A stretch of DNA of 64,000 bases from Ficedula albicollis (GCF_000247815.1 NC_021677.1:56921769-56985768), one strand, 5' to 3'. Positions 42,350-58,047 are shown, counted from the first letter of the stretch. Translations and numbers: made by a program. Notes: generated from the sequence alone by a model not told the origin.

Positions 42350-45300
42350 TTCACTCAGGATTCACTTAATGCCAAGCCCATGTATCATTTGAGAGCATGG
42401 ATCTTCCCAGTCACAATCATTAAAGAACAGCCATCCATCTCTTCACGAATGAATCATGTGCTCACAGGCAGCCCCACTTCTGCAAGACTCTTCCTCCCAA
42501 CCAGCCTCACCTTTTTAAAATATTACTCTCCTCCCAGCGTTAAAAGCCAAGATGCACTTTGGCAAAGACACACAGTTTGTTTATCCAACACTTGCTCTGA
42601 GTCTGAGATGAGCTGCCAGAGCCCCACCAAAGCAGCACCACCTCTGTGCGTGCCGAGCAGCCAGGAAAACACCAGGAGCAAAACCCAGGAAGCCAGGCTG
42701 GGGACAAGATGACCATGCCTGTGTGCCAGCAGCTAACACCTGCAGACGCCTGAGGCTCTGTCTGTCCCTCTCCTGCCCACAGTGTCACCTGACTCGTGTC
42801 ACATACCCTGCACCCATCAGACATCAGCCCTGGGGTGAGCCAATGTGCACCAGCTTCCACCCCAAGCCAGAACAGCAGCGTGGGTCCCTCCCAACATCTC
42901 CAGTGTATCTGCACTAGCACAGGGCACAGCTACATCGTGTTTACTGCCAAGGAGCTCAAACCCACAGCACAGCATGGGTCAGCCATCTGACCAGGCCACC
43001 AGCACCCAGACCCTCCTTTCTTTCCTCAGTCCTGACCCAAGCCAAGCCTGGCAGGGAGGGGAGGGCTGCCAGCATCACACTTTAAGCATACGCTGGTGGT
43101 GATGCAAATTTAGAGCAGCACATTATTTTTTCACTTCTCTCAAGTCTTGCCCCCAAGGCCCAAACCCTTCTCCCAAAATGAGGAACCATCCCTGATGGTC
43201 AGGATCCTACCTAGAGCATCATCTGTGTGGGAGAGTGAGCTGCACACTCAACATTTTCTCCTTTAACTTGATATAAATAAATACCTGCGTTTGCCAACCA
43301 CTCGCCTGCCTCAACATTTTACATTGGCTGATATCCTGTCTACATATTTTTAAACATTTCTTTAATTTTATCCACTGTTTGGACACATGCCACCAAGGCA
43401 ACAAACTGATGCTGCAGCAGTCTGCACCACATGAAACAAAGCAACATTAGTTTGGCAGTTAAGAAAAACTGACACAACCTTAATTATAAACACAATAATT
43501 TCAGAGGCAAGGGAGTGGCTTAATGAAAAAAAAATAGCTACAGGCTATTTTTAAGTCCTATATAAAAATGCTATCCAAGTTCATTTTTCAGTTTTGTTAA
43601 CCTAAAAAAATCTAATAAGAGTTGCCACTTTAAGTTATGCACAGACAGAGGGAAAATAAACAGATATACAAATTAAAATATTATTTCCTTGGCACAAATT
43701 CAAAAATACTCTAAAAATTGAAATTTGGCAGACAAGGATTTTCTATTTATAGTCAAAGCAGAGGCAACCACTAAAGCTCAGGCTAAGATTCAACTTCCAG
43801 TATAAACCATCCTCTTACAGTTTCTCACAGCAAACTCTTTCAAGAAAATTCCTTTGGGAGAAAAGTTTTTCCAGAGCCTGGTGTCATCTGCCTCTAACCC
43901 CAACCCTTTTTTACAAAGAAAAATTTCCACAGTTGTTGTTTCATCCATTTAGAGACAAAACCACACCTCTGCTTCTGATAAAGCACTTTTGTGCACAAAC
44001 CAGTAAACCGATTCTGTTCACACTTAATTTAACTCCCAATAAGGGAAAATGGGTCAATCATTTTGAAGTTTCATGCAATGTCCTTTTTACTCAGTTTTGT
44101 TCCAGGGACACCCTCCAGAGCAGACTCCTGAATCCAGTCTTCAATGGCAAAAGCAGACTCATGTGTGCAGCTCAGGGGTCAGTTTTAGTGTTTAATTGGG
44201 ATTCTGCAGCAGTGGCGTGCAACAAAGCACACGAAAGAACAAGGACTTCTGGAGTCCAGCTCACAAAAGCTTCAGGAGCCCAGGTTCAAAGCCCAAGAGG
44301 GACTTCTGAGCAGAGTCCTTCTATCTATAGACAGTCAGCATTGAGCTCTAGAAAGCAGGCAGCATGAGCTGAGGTATGTCCATACAGAAGGGCAAACAAA
44401 TTATAACTTCAGAGACAGTTGTTTTTTTAAAAAGGGAATGTGCAGTTTAGCCTGAGCCATCAGCCTTAAAGTTACCTGTTGTGAGAGGTCTTTTTAAAGT
44501 ACTTAAAGTGTTTTATCAATGGATTAGAAAAATAATAAGCTGAATATGCCACACTGTCAGCAGAAATATATGAAAAAGAACCTTCATTGCAAGATAAACT
44601 GGTGCTAGTAATTAAACTCCCCTGAGTTTTCCTAAATTAACAATATAATTAAAACAGTGAGTAATAACTTACATGATATCTACATCATCCTGTCGCATTA
44701 CTACAAATATTCTAGCAAATAGATCATCTAATTTGACACCTCAGACAATTCCAAACTTTGGAAACGTAAGGAATTTACTTTTGTGTCTTAGTGAAGAACC
44801 AGAATATTGCAGAACATCCCCACAGTTTTAATTTAACCCTCATCAGTGCTTCCTGCCACTCCAAACCTGTGCAATCACAGCAGAGAAGCTCAGAATTCAC
44901 ATTGGTGTTCAAACCATCACTGTTTCTATACTACAAATCTAACAGTCTATTGCATCATCCTTCTCGCCTTGTTTTTTTCCCAAGCCATACAATGTTTACA
45001 CATGAACTATTTATGGAAGTATGTAAACACATACCCTAAAAGTGATACTTAATACAGAACACGTATCTGAAATAGTTATTAAATGCTTCCTTCATGACAT
45101 AACAAAAAGTTTTCCAGTAGCCACCAGTAAGTAAATGAATAGAAATCTCCTGATATGTAAACATTGTACATATATATAATTTTACATGTACTTGTAGCAA
45201 TACAAAAGGTATTTTTAAGCATGTATGAATGGTAACTCATTACTAAAGGTAAGGACAAAATCAGAGGTGATCTAGTTGCTGTGGTTTTACAACTTACAAC

Positions 45301-48300
45301 TTATCAACCGAGCTGTGCTAAATTAATCTGTCTGTTCCCAGCCAAATGCAACTGTTAAAGAGAAATATTCTCACCTTTACACGACTTCCAACATTAATAC
45401 ACATCACCTCTTCTGGCAATGGACTAAGAGCATACACATAAAGTCATTTACTTCCAATTAATAGGTGACTGATAATTTATGGGGCTCATTTGCTGGCAAC
45501 TCTGATGTTTCCCTAAGTATTAAGAACAGGTAACTCTAAAGATTGTACTACATAAAGCACCCTTTAGAATTAGTTCCTGTTACTTACACCAAGACAGAGA
45601 TTTAAAACTGTCACAAAATCATTAGCATAAATTTTAAATCCCTGATTCTACAAGTGCTTACACACAGAGTTAACTTGCATTAACACTTGTGGCCCACAGT
45701 TCACCCCTGGATAATCCCACCCCTGGCCATCCCAGAATCCTGTCAGTCCAAACCACCTGAAAATTTTTCTTCTTTTTTTTTTTCCCCTGATTCAAATGCT
45801 CACACCATGCTAATGAAAAAAAAATGTGTTAGCATTCCTTAAAATTCTGCTTCATTAGTGTGGTTCCTCTGCTGTGGTCTGTCAAAAGCACTCTATGATC
45901 TCCTGGAAAAGAAAAATGGAGCTGTTTAATTTCTTAGCAGCCACTCAGATGAGGAAAGTCAGACCTAGGAAAACTATTTACAAGATCTAAGCCTGAGATA
46001 GTGTGAATAAGTTACTGGTTGTTTCCAAAGTAAGAGTCGCCAAATAATTTTGAAATTATATTTTTAAGTATGATGTACTAAAATATATTAGGAATCTAAT
46101 TAATATATTAACTTGCTAACTGTATAGAAGCTGGATTTATAAACAGGAACATTGCCTGTGAAATTGGATTCCTCAGAAATAAAACCTTTTTTTTTATTAA
46201 ACCAGACAATCCAACTTACAAAGGTACACAGTATCAGCCCACGTGGATCAAGTTGTATTTTACTTACCATACTAGAAAGGTTTCTAGAAATCATCTGTAA
46301 GCCACTTGAATTGATTTTAGTGGAGACATGAGATATTTCTCAATTTAGCTTATGGCGGCAGCAGCAGCCAGCAAAGGAGCTGCTTGGCTGCTGAGCTGAG
46401 ATCAGAGCAGACACCACCACAAGGTCCTTTACATGAAATAAACTTCCTGGCATTCTAAATGCTTCTCTCCACATCCCACTTCCAGCAAGAGCCCTTACAT
46501 GACTGTGACATTGTGAGCATCCTCAGCCCAACACCTCAGGTGGCCAGCTCTCACTGAGTCCCTGGACACCCCCCCCAGAATTTTAGCATGGCTGTACTCG
46601 GATCACAGCCCAACACTGACTTTTCCCTTCAGTCCTGGCCTTGACAGGGCTTTGGTGTTTTGAATAACAACAACCTCACAGCCACCTCAGAGCGACCCAT
46701 GTCCCTGTTACCTTCCCTTCTCATCCATCTCATGTACTCCAGGCTCCTCTCTTTGCCTGCTCTCACAGCATCTGCCCAGCTGGAGACAGCACTGGGAGCT
46801 TGGACACAAGGTTTATGCCAGCCACATATTACAGAAATTTTAAAAAAGGAAAGAAAAAAACGAAAAGCTGCAGGCACTACATTCAGGACATTTATCTCTC
46901 CACATAAATCTTTAATTTTTCCAGAAAATTACCACCTCAGTCATTGAAAGAGCTGTAACAGGGTCCCCAGGATATAAGCAAAGGACCCCATTTATGAAAG
47001 CCCCTGCAGCATCTACAACTGGTAAATGAAGCTCCTTCGTAACAAGTCTTGTCTTCCTTTCCAAAACACTGTGATGTTGTGAGAAAAAAATATTCACCTC
47101 AAAAACGAGCTATTTAAATCCATTCCAGCCTTTTGTTCCAATTTCTTCTGAAATTGCTTCTGAAGTTCATCACAAAAAGTTTTTTAGCAGATACTACTTT
47201 ATGGAACTGAGAAGAAATATTTTTTATGCAAAAAGCAGTGCAATTTAAGGATAAAGAGCACAAGTCAAAGCAGCAAAATGCAAATGTTAAGAAAGATAAA
47301 CTGATTTTTAAAAAAAAATTCTATGGAGTAAGTGCCTAAGATCTTCAAACAGGCATAAGGGCTGCATAGTATTAGATAATGCACAATGGACAAGTATCAC
47401 AATAATTATTCCTACTGAATGTAACACAAAATGTAGAATGCAGAGAAAGCATGCAAGAGGTGAATAAAAAGATGAAGGAACAGAGTATTTAAAGGTTAAA
47501 AAGACAGAGGCAAAGACAGGTGCATTGAACACAGGCACAAACGTGAGGACTGAACTAAATAAAAGGACTGGGTTTATTAAAAGTTAATTTCTGCTACCTC
47601 CACGGATGATTACATAGAAAATAACAATTTGACTAATTAGCTAATATTTGTACAGTACTTTGAATATATAAAGTGATATATAAGTTAATATAATTTCAAT
47701 TAGACTGGAAATGAGATAGAATTATCAGTGCATTTATTAATATTTAATAAGTTTGCTTTCAACAACAGCAACAAGCTTTACATTTTAATTGTGTGCTTCA
47801 AAACATAAAGCTAGAAGGCCCTGCAAAGTGACTACAAAGTTTTCTCTACCAATATTACTGAAAACCCACTAACATTAAAAATAAACAAGCACTGCTTTCT
47901 AAGCAAACTGATGCCCAAATTAAGAAATCTTGATTGGAAGATGAGTGACAGCACACATGGGCCATGCTTTGTTGCTTTTTTCCTTCCAAAACAGGTTCTC
48001 CTTATGACCAGGTCGTGAATTTTTATGAGCTGGAGATACTTCACATTTTTGTGAACCTCCTCCAGCTCAGAGCAGTGAAAGGGGACACAGCCTCCAGGCA
48101 TGAGGGTTTGGTGTTCTCCAGCTGATGGACAGCAGGGTGAACCGATCCAGTCCCAGCAGCTGCACTGCCAGGACCAGAAATAGTGCCCTTCTCACAAAGG
48201 CCTGACACCCTTTGTTGAGGGTCTTCCCCAAACATTCCCAGGACTTCTCAATCAGGATTTCATAAAGAGCATCATTCCTGCAACCTCATCCAGACATTCC

Positions 48301-50103
48301 TGTCCCCCCCAGGCAGACACACATCATGTGGAGCCTTCCCTTGCAGATTTCTGCCATGGGCACCAAAAGCAAACCCGGCTTCCAATGGGCTATGCTTTCC
48401 CCAGGAAGCCAACTGGGAGTTAAATCAAACCACACAGCAGAACCTGCAGGCTGGAAGTGTCAGCATGATCTGGATCCATGTTGGGTTTCAGTTCCAGAGC
48501 TGTCAGGGCAAAGCCATCAGCAGTGAGCACACCATCCAACACCTTCATAAAACACAGCAGCAGCTACTGTTTACCAACCAGAGTAACTATAATTAAAAGG
48601 AAATAAAACTGCACATCAAACTGAGAAGCAAAGGAATTTTTAAGAATGTGAAGAAAGTTCTTATTCATTTAGACAACCTCTATTTGATGGCATTTTGAAA
48701 GGAATTCTTGAAAGAAGAGGAAAAAAACTGGAGTGCAGAAAGAGTTATTCAAAGGTATTTTTTTTATTTGCCTTCGTTAAATACTATATAACGTGCTCTT
48801 ATTTGAAAAACATCAATCAAATTTATAGATTCGTGATAAATAGTTGTAATTATAGCTGCCTGAAAATAATTCAGCTGTCACGTTTACCCTGTCAAAGTAA
48901 ATAAGGCTGTCATTTTAGTTGATGTGTGTGACTTGAGTAAACATTTCAAAGCATGAATTTTGAAGTAAGATTTTCTCACTTGAAACAATTGCTCAAATTA
49001 ATTTTCCTTCCAACTCTAATTTATTATGCTTATTTTCTTACTAAGTACAAACTCTTTAGCTATTTTGGAGTAGACTGTGGTGCATAACTCATTAATCATA
49101 CAAAATGCATAACTAAAACACGTGACCTTCTGGCCAGAGAAAAAAAAAGTGGCATTGGTACTGCTCCATCCTTATAGTTGTAGTACCTTGAAGTATTTAA
49201 AACACTTTAAATATATCCCTATACCACCCATGCATAGCTGGAAATAGCATCATTCCTGTTCCACCAATGAAGATCTGGTGCAAAAACATTTCCACATTTA
49301 ATAAGTGAGTATTTTAAACAAGTATTAGGCTCAGTTGGATGTGCTTAAGCTGATCCCAGCAAGGTGAAGAGAGACACTAAGGAAGCTTTCTAAAGACAGA
49401 ACAAACATCAGAATATATTGGTGACAGAAAAATTTCCACCTGTGGGCAACAGAAATCATGGTATTTCAATTAGGTCATTCTTAACTCAACCTATGGAGAA
49501 AGAGTATGCCACAACTTTTCAAAAGTAAAATGACAGAAACTGGGTATCTGCTTACATCATTAAACTATGGAAAATATGACCTGATCTTTAAAAAAATAAA
49601 CACACAAAAGGTACTTGGAAAATTCCCACTTTCAGGGGATCCCTCACTAAGCTTATCATTAGATTCACTGTGCTGTCTTCTATTTATTAGCAGTGCAACA
49701 CTACCAAAAATGAACATTTCAGCAAAATATTTTGAAAAGTTCAATAACAAACTTAAAGACTTGAAAGCTGTTCAATAACAGCTTAAAGACAAGACTTTTC
49801 ATCACTTGGCTTCTGGATTAATGAAAAAAAAACCTCTCACAGCAGACGGTCAGCTTTGAAAATCAATAAATTATTTTTTCTGAGGACATGACAATACTGT
49901 TAATATTACTGACATAGCATTATTTTGCCTTCAAGTCTTCACCTGTTAAATAGGCAACAGTGCTCCTTACCATCTTTGCAAGGCATCTGAGGCCTTAAAC
50001 AAGAGGTGAGGTGTTAGTACTTTAAAATGACCAGCTAAAACATACACTTGATTCATAGCACTTATGAAAATAACCTGATTTTCTCCAACATACATTTATT
50101 TTA

Positions 50104-51993
<1,890 letters not shown>

Positions 51994-53459
51994 TCACCCT
52001 AACACGGATTTAGGAACTGCAGGGCAGCGAGGCTTCACCTCAGCAAACACAGACTGCTCCTGGGCAGATCCTCTACCACTAAGCTATAGAAGCACTTTTT
52101 TAGATAACCTAAAACAAAACAGTTTCTTGCTCTATAAACAGGAGATCTTTAAAACTGCACAAACATTCTTACACATTATTCTTCTTTTCAGCATCCAAGG
52201 CTGCACACACTGACTGTGACATGTGAGCAGTGTTACTAGTATCAGGGAAATAATGCCCCAAGTGAAGCACTTACAAAAGCTTTTGCAGAATGAGGAGATG
52301 ATTTAGGCCCAAAACTTCTAACATCTCTCTTCTAACATCTCTCAAAAAGAACAAGGTAACTTGCATGTTTCATCTCAAACCCAACTAAGCTTGGAAAAAA
52401 ATTCATGTTTAAAATCCTCCCTAATAAAAATCTAGTTACCTTCAAAGTTAATTCCAGCTGCTTCTCAGACTCATATTCCAAGAACACAAAACACAGTTTA
52501 TTACAGACACGAAGGCAGACTTCCATCAGCATAAAGTGCTGGAACCCAATTAACATCATTAGCACTATGACAATTTACATCGGCCACAAATCTGTCTCCA
52601 GATGTATAAACTTATTTCAAGTGTTGGTGTTATCAGCTTCAAACTAACCAAAATATGTCAGTACAGATTGTGCTCTGCCTAAACCAATGTATAATTTATC
52701 AAACAATCTTGTAAAAGCTACACTTAACACATGTTTACTCTTAGTTGAGATATCAATTTCTCATTTCCTGCCAGCCTTTTATCACTTGACCGAAAATCCA
52801 TGATGTACGGTAAATTGTTAACTATTAGTCTCAACTCAATTTCCTCTGCTGGTCCCCTATGTGGGCACTTAAACCGATAAAAATTCAGCTCAAAACACTG
52901 GAAAAATCTTAGGGATTTACAACTAATCAAAGCAGCTTCATTTAGCACCAAGTTCTAACAATGATGCCCTGTTGCTATCCATAATTACCAAGATCACACC
53001 ATAGGTGATAATGCCTGTCAGCCTCACAGAAGCATTTAAATGAAAGTACTTAAAAAGCAAGAACTTTTAACCTCAAACTCCCTCAAAACTGAAGAAATTC
53101 CAGGCTGCAGTCCCCTCCCAAACATGACACCAAAAAATCAAAGGTTTAGGAGAACTTTACCAATCCCCATGATTCTAAGGACAGGTGTTCTGCACTTCCA
53201 AGCATGATTTTATGAAGCTCTACTTTAGATAAATTACATATTCCAAATTCAACAACAAAAAACCCGACCTTTCAGAAGCCATAGCCTGGGGTTCAACATA
53301 CACTTAAACTTTATTGTTGGCACTACAGGAACATGTGCAATGTTACAAAGCAATGCCTGGTTTGCTTTTCCATCTCTTCTTAGCTGGAGAGTTCCCAGCT
53401 TCCTGGAGCAGACAGTATCCTGGCCTCATATTGTTTTAAATACGCATCACTTATTTCCA

Positions 53460-54180
53460 CCCCCACCCTCTAGGTTGAGAATTACAAAGGGAAGGAATTC
53501 CAGCATCACTTCAAAGGACGACAATTGAATATCTTCTCTGGATCTGGCCCTTTTTCTTGCCAAAACCAGTGGTAAGAGCCGTATCCATGGCATCTTAGTT
53601 TCTAACACCAGGTTCAGAAAGTGTTTCTTTATTTCTCCATTCATTCCTTTAACCTGGCCCAAGCTCTGAGGTGCCAGGGGATACGGAGGTTCCATTGTTT
53701 TCCTAAAGCAGTCAAAACTCCCTGAAGGATCTTTTCTGTAAAATTAGTTCCCCTACCTGAGTCTATTGGTTCCACAATCCCATATCTTGAAATTATTTGT
53801 TCCAAAAATACTTTAATAATTAATCCTGTAGTTGCTGGAACAGTTGGTGGCTTCTGGCCACCCTGTTAGCTGACATACTATTACAAGAAGATATTTAAAC
53901 CTTGCCACTTGAGGCATTTCAGTAAAATGCACCTCCATTTTACTGAACAGGAAGATATTTAAACCTTGCCACTTGAGGCATTACAGTAAAATCCACCTCC
54001 ATTTTACTGAACATCTTTGGAATGGACATACAGCCCAAGGCCTTACTTCCCTGGCAATTTTCTTTGTAACCCTGTTATTGGCTTTAGCACAAATCAAGTG
54101 ACCTTCAATAGCTTGTTTTGGAGAGGTACAACAATTACACTTAGCATTGTTAAGGGTACCCTCCGGAATAGGACTGAATT
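53460..54180 (-). mobile_element. Endogenous retroviral integrase remnant, broken
   Basis: On the minus strand the conceptual translation resembles the integrase core and its downstream part from a retrovirus-like pol gene, closest in style to class I (gammaretrovirus-like) elements. The reading frame changes at least twice, there are in-frame stops, and a 64-bp segment is tandemly duplicated (53887-54014). No LTRs, primer-binding site, gag or clear env were recognised. It is a dead fossil fragment. Boundaries are approximate. Confidence 0.7.
53887..54014. repeat. Two-copy tandem duplication, period 64 bp, inside retroviral remnant
   Basis: GAAGATATTTAAACCTTGCC begins at 53887 and 53951; the copies differ at a few bases (GGCATTTCAG against GGCATTACAG). 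It duplicates part of the integrase-like region, so it arose after insertion or at least after the element lost function. Confidence 0.92.
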
Positions 54181-55029
54181 AATAACAGTACACGGTGAAA
54201 ACAAATAGGCTCAACTTCAGGAAAACCCTCATTCCAGTTATCACACGTCAATCAATCCATTATTTATGTGGAGTCAAACTTCACCGGACCAAACTTTGGC
54301 CAGTTTAATAACACTACCGACTGGACCAGAATTACTGCCATTCTACAAAGCATGCCAGATGTAAACTCACCACGTACCTCACCTGATTGCAAGGAGCAAC
54401 TCTCAGCTCTCTCTCTGGAGCTGAGTTTCAGAGCTGAATTTCGGGAGCATTTACACATTTGCATTGTAGCTATTCAGACATTTCTGCTGGCATTCATGCC
54501 CACAGGTCATTTGACAAAACATTGCACATCGTTAATTTGAATTCTGAAGCTACCAAACAGTCAGAAAGTGAATACGTGGGTGGGTTTTAAATAGCAAGCC
54601 TTAAAGAAATCAAAAAAAGTAACAGTGTATATATAAATCAGAGGCTGAGTCCAGGTTAGCATAGACACGTCCTGCATGGATGCAAACATTTGAAAATAAA
54701 TAAGTACGAAATGTTAGAAGCTGCAAAAGCCAAACACATTGCTTCGTTCCAGGGGCACCAAACCAGCACGGGTGCACCGAGGGTCCGCTCTGACTTTGGG
54801 CTGCAAGCCCTCCCTCCAAACGCGAGCAAGTTACAGTCGGGCAAACCCCCCTGGGGTTTCCTCAAAGGGGATGCTGGGGCCCATGAAGCAGATCACAAGA
54901 AAAACATTATTTCAGGTTTTAAGAAATGAGGACGTGTTTGCTGAAGACTTCCCCTTCTCTCCTGATCCCAATTTTGATTTGAAACTTGGGACTTTTGGAA
55001 TAACTTTGATGCCAGTTACTAAGAGGGAT

Positions 55030-55490
55030 GTCAGAACAATTTCGAGCTGTGCTCGAACGAGTCCGTCCTCCCACGGAAAGCGGCAGGGCCCGCAGCGCAG
55101 CGGGAGCCCATTCCCGCGGCAGGCAGCCCCCAGAGAACGGGCACAGCGCGGGGGACATCATCCCTCGCCGAACGATCCCGGAGGACGGGCGGGACGGGAG
55201 GGCGCGCACAGCCGGGCACGGCGGCTGCGAGGAAAGGGGCCCGCAGCGCAGCGGGAGCCCATCCCCGCGGCAGGCAGCCCCCAGAGAACGGGCACAGCGC
55301 GGGGGACATCATCCCTCGCCGAACGATCCCGGAGGACGGGCGGGACGGGAGGGCGCGCACAGCCGGGCACGGCGGCTGCGAGGAAAGGGGAGGAAGGAAC
55401 GCAGCAGCGTCCCTGGGCCGGAGCAGCCCCGGCGGGCCGTGCCCCCCGCGCCCCGGGGCTCTCCCGCCCGGCGCGGCGCGGCGCAGCGCG
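55030..55490 (+). promoter_or_regulatory. BTBD6: CpG-island promoter region of BTBD6, upstream part
   Basis: Dense in CpG and very GC-rich in contrast with the AT-rich intron to its left. It lies about 1.3-1.7 kb before the first BTBD6 codon, the usual CpG-island setting for a broadly expressed gene. No TATA box is obvious and I cannot place the transcription start. GC-rich sequence resumes at 56226-56360 and 56515-56680 after the C run and around the T tracts. Most of this part is a 151-bp tandem duplication. Confidence 0.65.
55088..55390. repeat. Two-copy tandem duplication, period 151 bp, in CpG island
   Basis: The segment starting GCCCGCAGCGCAGCGGGAGC recurs 151 bp later; the copies run to about 55239 and 55390 and are almost identical (one T-to-C change in CATTCCCGC/CATCCCCGC). 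Low divergence suggests a recent event. Confidence 0.93.
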
Positions 55491-56226
<736 letters not shown>

Positions 56227-56402
56227 CCGCGGATGTGCCCCCGCCGGGCCGGGAAGGACGGAGCGGAGCGCTGGCAGCGGGGATCGGGCGGCTGGCTGCG
56301 CTTCACCCTCGCCGGGCTGCTGCACTCGGAGGATCTGTGGATTGACTCTCGCTCCTGACCCACCGCCTCTGCCGGATTCCTGGGGTTTTGTTGCTGGATT
56401 TT

Positions 56403-56513
56403 TCCTTTTTTTTTTGTTTCTTTTTTTTTTTTTTTTTTTTTTTATTTATAGAGATCATAAAGTTAATACTTTTTTTTTTTTTTTTTTTTCTTTTTTTAAT
56501 TTTTCTGTCCCCG
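56403..56513 (+). repeat. Paired T-rich tracts before BTBD6
   Basis: Two long T runs (about 56421-56443 and 56470-56489) separated by an AT-rich segment of some 26 bp, with shorter T runs on both sides. They continue the pyrimidine bias of this strand downstream of the C run. Confidence 0.9.
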
Positions 56514-56607
56514 TTCCTCGGGGAAGGAACTGCCTGCCGGCCCCGCTCGGGCTCCCCGCTGCAGTCGTGGCAGTGCCGTGGAGGCTGGGACCCCCCCACA
56601 AGCCAAG

Positions 56608-56851
56608 GTGAGCGCTGGCACTGATCCGACACAGCATCACCCCTTTCCCCCCGGAAAGGTGCGTCGGGCCGGTAACCAAAGAGCGGGCGCACACTCCAAA
56701 AAAAAAACCAAAGGCATCTAGAAGCGTACAAAATATCCTGATAGTGGGACTCGCATTTGGGATCTGTTAGTTCTCTTGCTCATGCCACTGCCCCATGGTT
56801 GCCTCAATGGCAGGATCATGAAGTGTTTGACTTTTTTTCTTCTGCTTCCAG
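56608..56851 (+). other. BTBD6: Proposed 5' intron of BTBD6
   Basis: GTGAGC at 56608 after CCAAG is a good donor. CTTTTTTTCTTCTGCTTCCAG ending at 56851 has the pyrimidine tract and AG of a good acceptor. Splicing would join a noncoding GC-rich first exon to 56852 and remove the upstream ATGs at 56782 and 56818, leaving ATG 56941 as the in-frame start. Supported by splice motifs only. Confidence 0.5.
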
Positions 56852-57146
56852 AGACCTTAAAGAAGTCCAAAAAGAGTGTGAGGTCAAACAGCAAGGTGCC
56901 AGGATGCTATGAGATAGTGCCCCTGTCCCTGAAGAAGAAGATGGCTGCAGAACTTTACCCTGCCAGCACCAACACTAACATTGCAAACAGCAACGCCGCC
57001 GCCGCCACCGCTGCCAACAGCAAGAAGAACGCCCTGCAGCTCCAGCAGAGCGCCCAGCCGCCCCCGCCGCCCCAGCTCCAAAACCTCAACAACAACAACT
57101 TGGAGAGCGCCAACTGGCAATCCTTCCATCCCACGCTGCGGGAGAG
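56782..57146 (+). CDS. BTBD6: BTBD6 coding exon 1 (N-terminal region)
   Basis: The in-frame ATG at 56782 is the first after a TAG at 56719-56721 and gives MPLPHGCLNGRIMKCLTFF, related to the long N-terminal forms of BTBD6 and BTBD3. A later ATG at 56941 (MAAELYPAS, residue 54) has a much better Kozak context and gives a 482-residue protein, close to the roughly 485 residues I recall for human BTBD6; it may be the main start. The exon then encodes an Asn/Ala/Gln/Pro-rich, probably disordered segment and ends in PTLRE, with donor GT at 57147. The last two bases start an Arg codon completed in exon 2. Residues 1-122 of the 535-residue long form. Confidence 0.88.
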
Positions 57147-57337
57147 GTAAGGGCCAGGCCCGCCGGACCCTCCCCGGGCGGGCGGGAGAGAGAGAGGCGC
57201 CCGCCCCGTGCACCTGCGCCCGGCCGGGCGAGAGCGCAGGGACGGGCCGGAGCCCGGGGCCGCCGGCGGGAGGCTGGGGCACCGGGCGAGGGGCAGCCCG
57301 CGGCTAACGGCGCTTCTCCCCCCTCCCCTGCTTGCAG

Positions 57338-57428
57338 GAACGCGCTGATGTTCAATAACGAACTCATGGCTGACGTCCACTTCATCGTGGGCCCGCCAGG
57401 GGCATCCAAGAAAGTTCCTGCCCATAAG
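57338..57428 (+). CDS. BTBD6: BTBD6 coding exon 2 (start of BTB domain)
   Basis: A 91-nt exon (1 nt plus 30 codons) encoding NALMFNNELMADVHFIVGPP and then GASKKVPAHK, the first strand and helix of the BTB/POZ domain that dimerises and binds cullin-3. Acceptor AG is at 57336-57337 and donor GT at 57429. Intron 1 (57147-57337) is short and GC-rich. Confidence 0.96.
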
Positions 57429-57701
57429 GTTTGTGCAGATAATTTTTGGCTTTTTAATGCTGCTGTGCAGGTCGCCTTCTCCCCCTGCCATACAACGAGG
57501 TTCCACTTTTTTTCCCTAATTATAGCTCTTGTCTAATCCCAGAAGTAATTCACATACGCTGAAATTAAAGGGAGCAGTCTGAGGCAGTGTTCTGCTTCCA
57601 CTGCAGCTTGTAACTTTCGCTAAATGTAGCTTTTAGGAAAGCCAGCACGCTCAGCTGTTCCTGATCCATGTTACTGAGGCTTCTCTCTCTTTATTTTCCA
57701 G

Positions 57702-57820
57702 TATGTTTTGGCAGTTGGTAGCTCTGTCTTCTACGCTATGTTTTATGGCGATCTCGCAGAGGTCAAATCTGAAATCCATATACCAGATGTGGAACCTGCA
57801 GCCTTTCTAATCCTATTAAA
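57702..57820 (+). CDS. BTBD6: BTBD6 coding exon 3 (BTB domain)
   Basis: A 119-nt exon (39 codons plus 2 nt) encoding [20 protein letters not shown] and then [19 protein letters not shown], the centre of the BTB fold. Acceptor AG is at 57700-57701 and donor GTAAGT at 57821. The sequence is essentially identical to human BTBD6 and distinguishes it from BTBD3. Confidence 0.96.
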
Positions 57821-58047
57821 GTAAGTGGCCACTACAAGTCTGCTAATTACATGGACAGAATCAAAGTAGCTTATAAAATATACATCTCCTAATTGACATC
57901 GTGCAATATGCACTTACTGCTGTTTACTTAATGTGCTGACAAATAATGAATGTCAGATTCACTGCCAGCAAAGACTATAGATTATTTTCATGGCCTACTT
58001 TTTTTTTTTCCCCTGAGAAACTAAATTTTTTTTCACCCCCCGTCTAG

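Noticed and set aside
52055..52095. tRNA-like A box on the minus strand (TAGCTTAGTGG)
   Set aside because: No B box at a suitable distance and no stem pairing; a chance match or a completely decayed SINE.
54268..54540. Plus-strand open frame of 90 codons near the retroviral fossil, considered as an envelope fragment
   Set aside because: Wrong strand relative to the integrase remnant and no recognisable envelope features.
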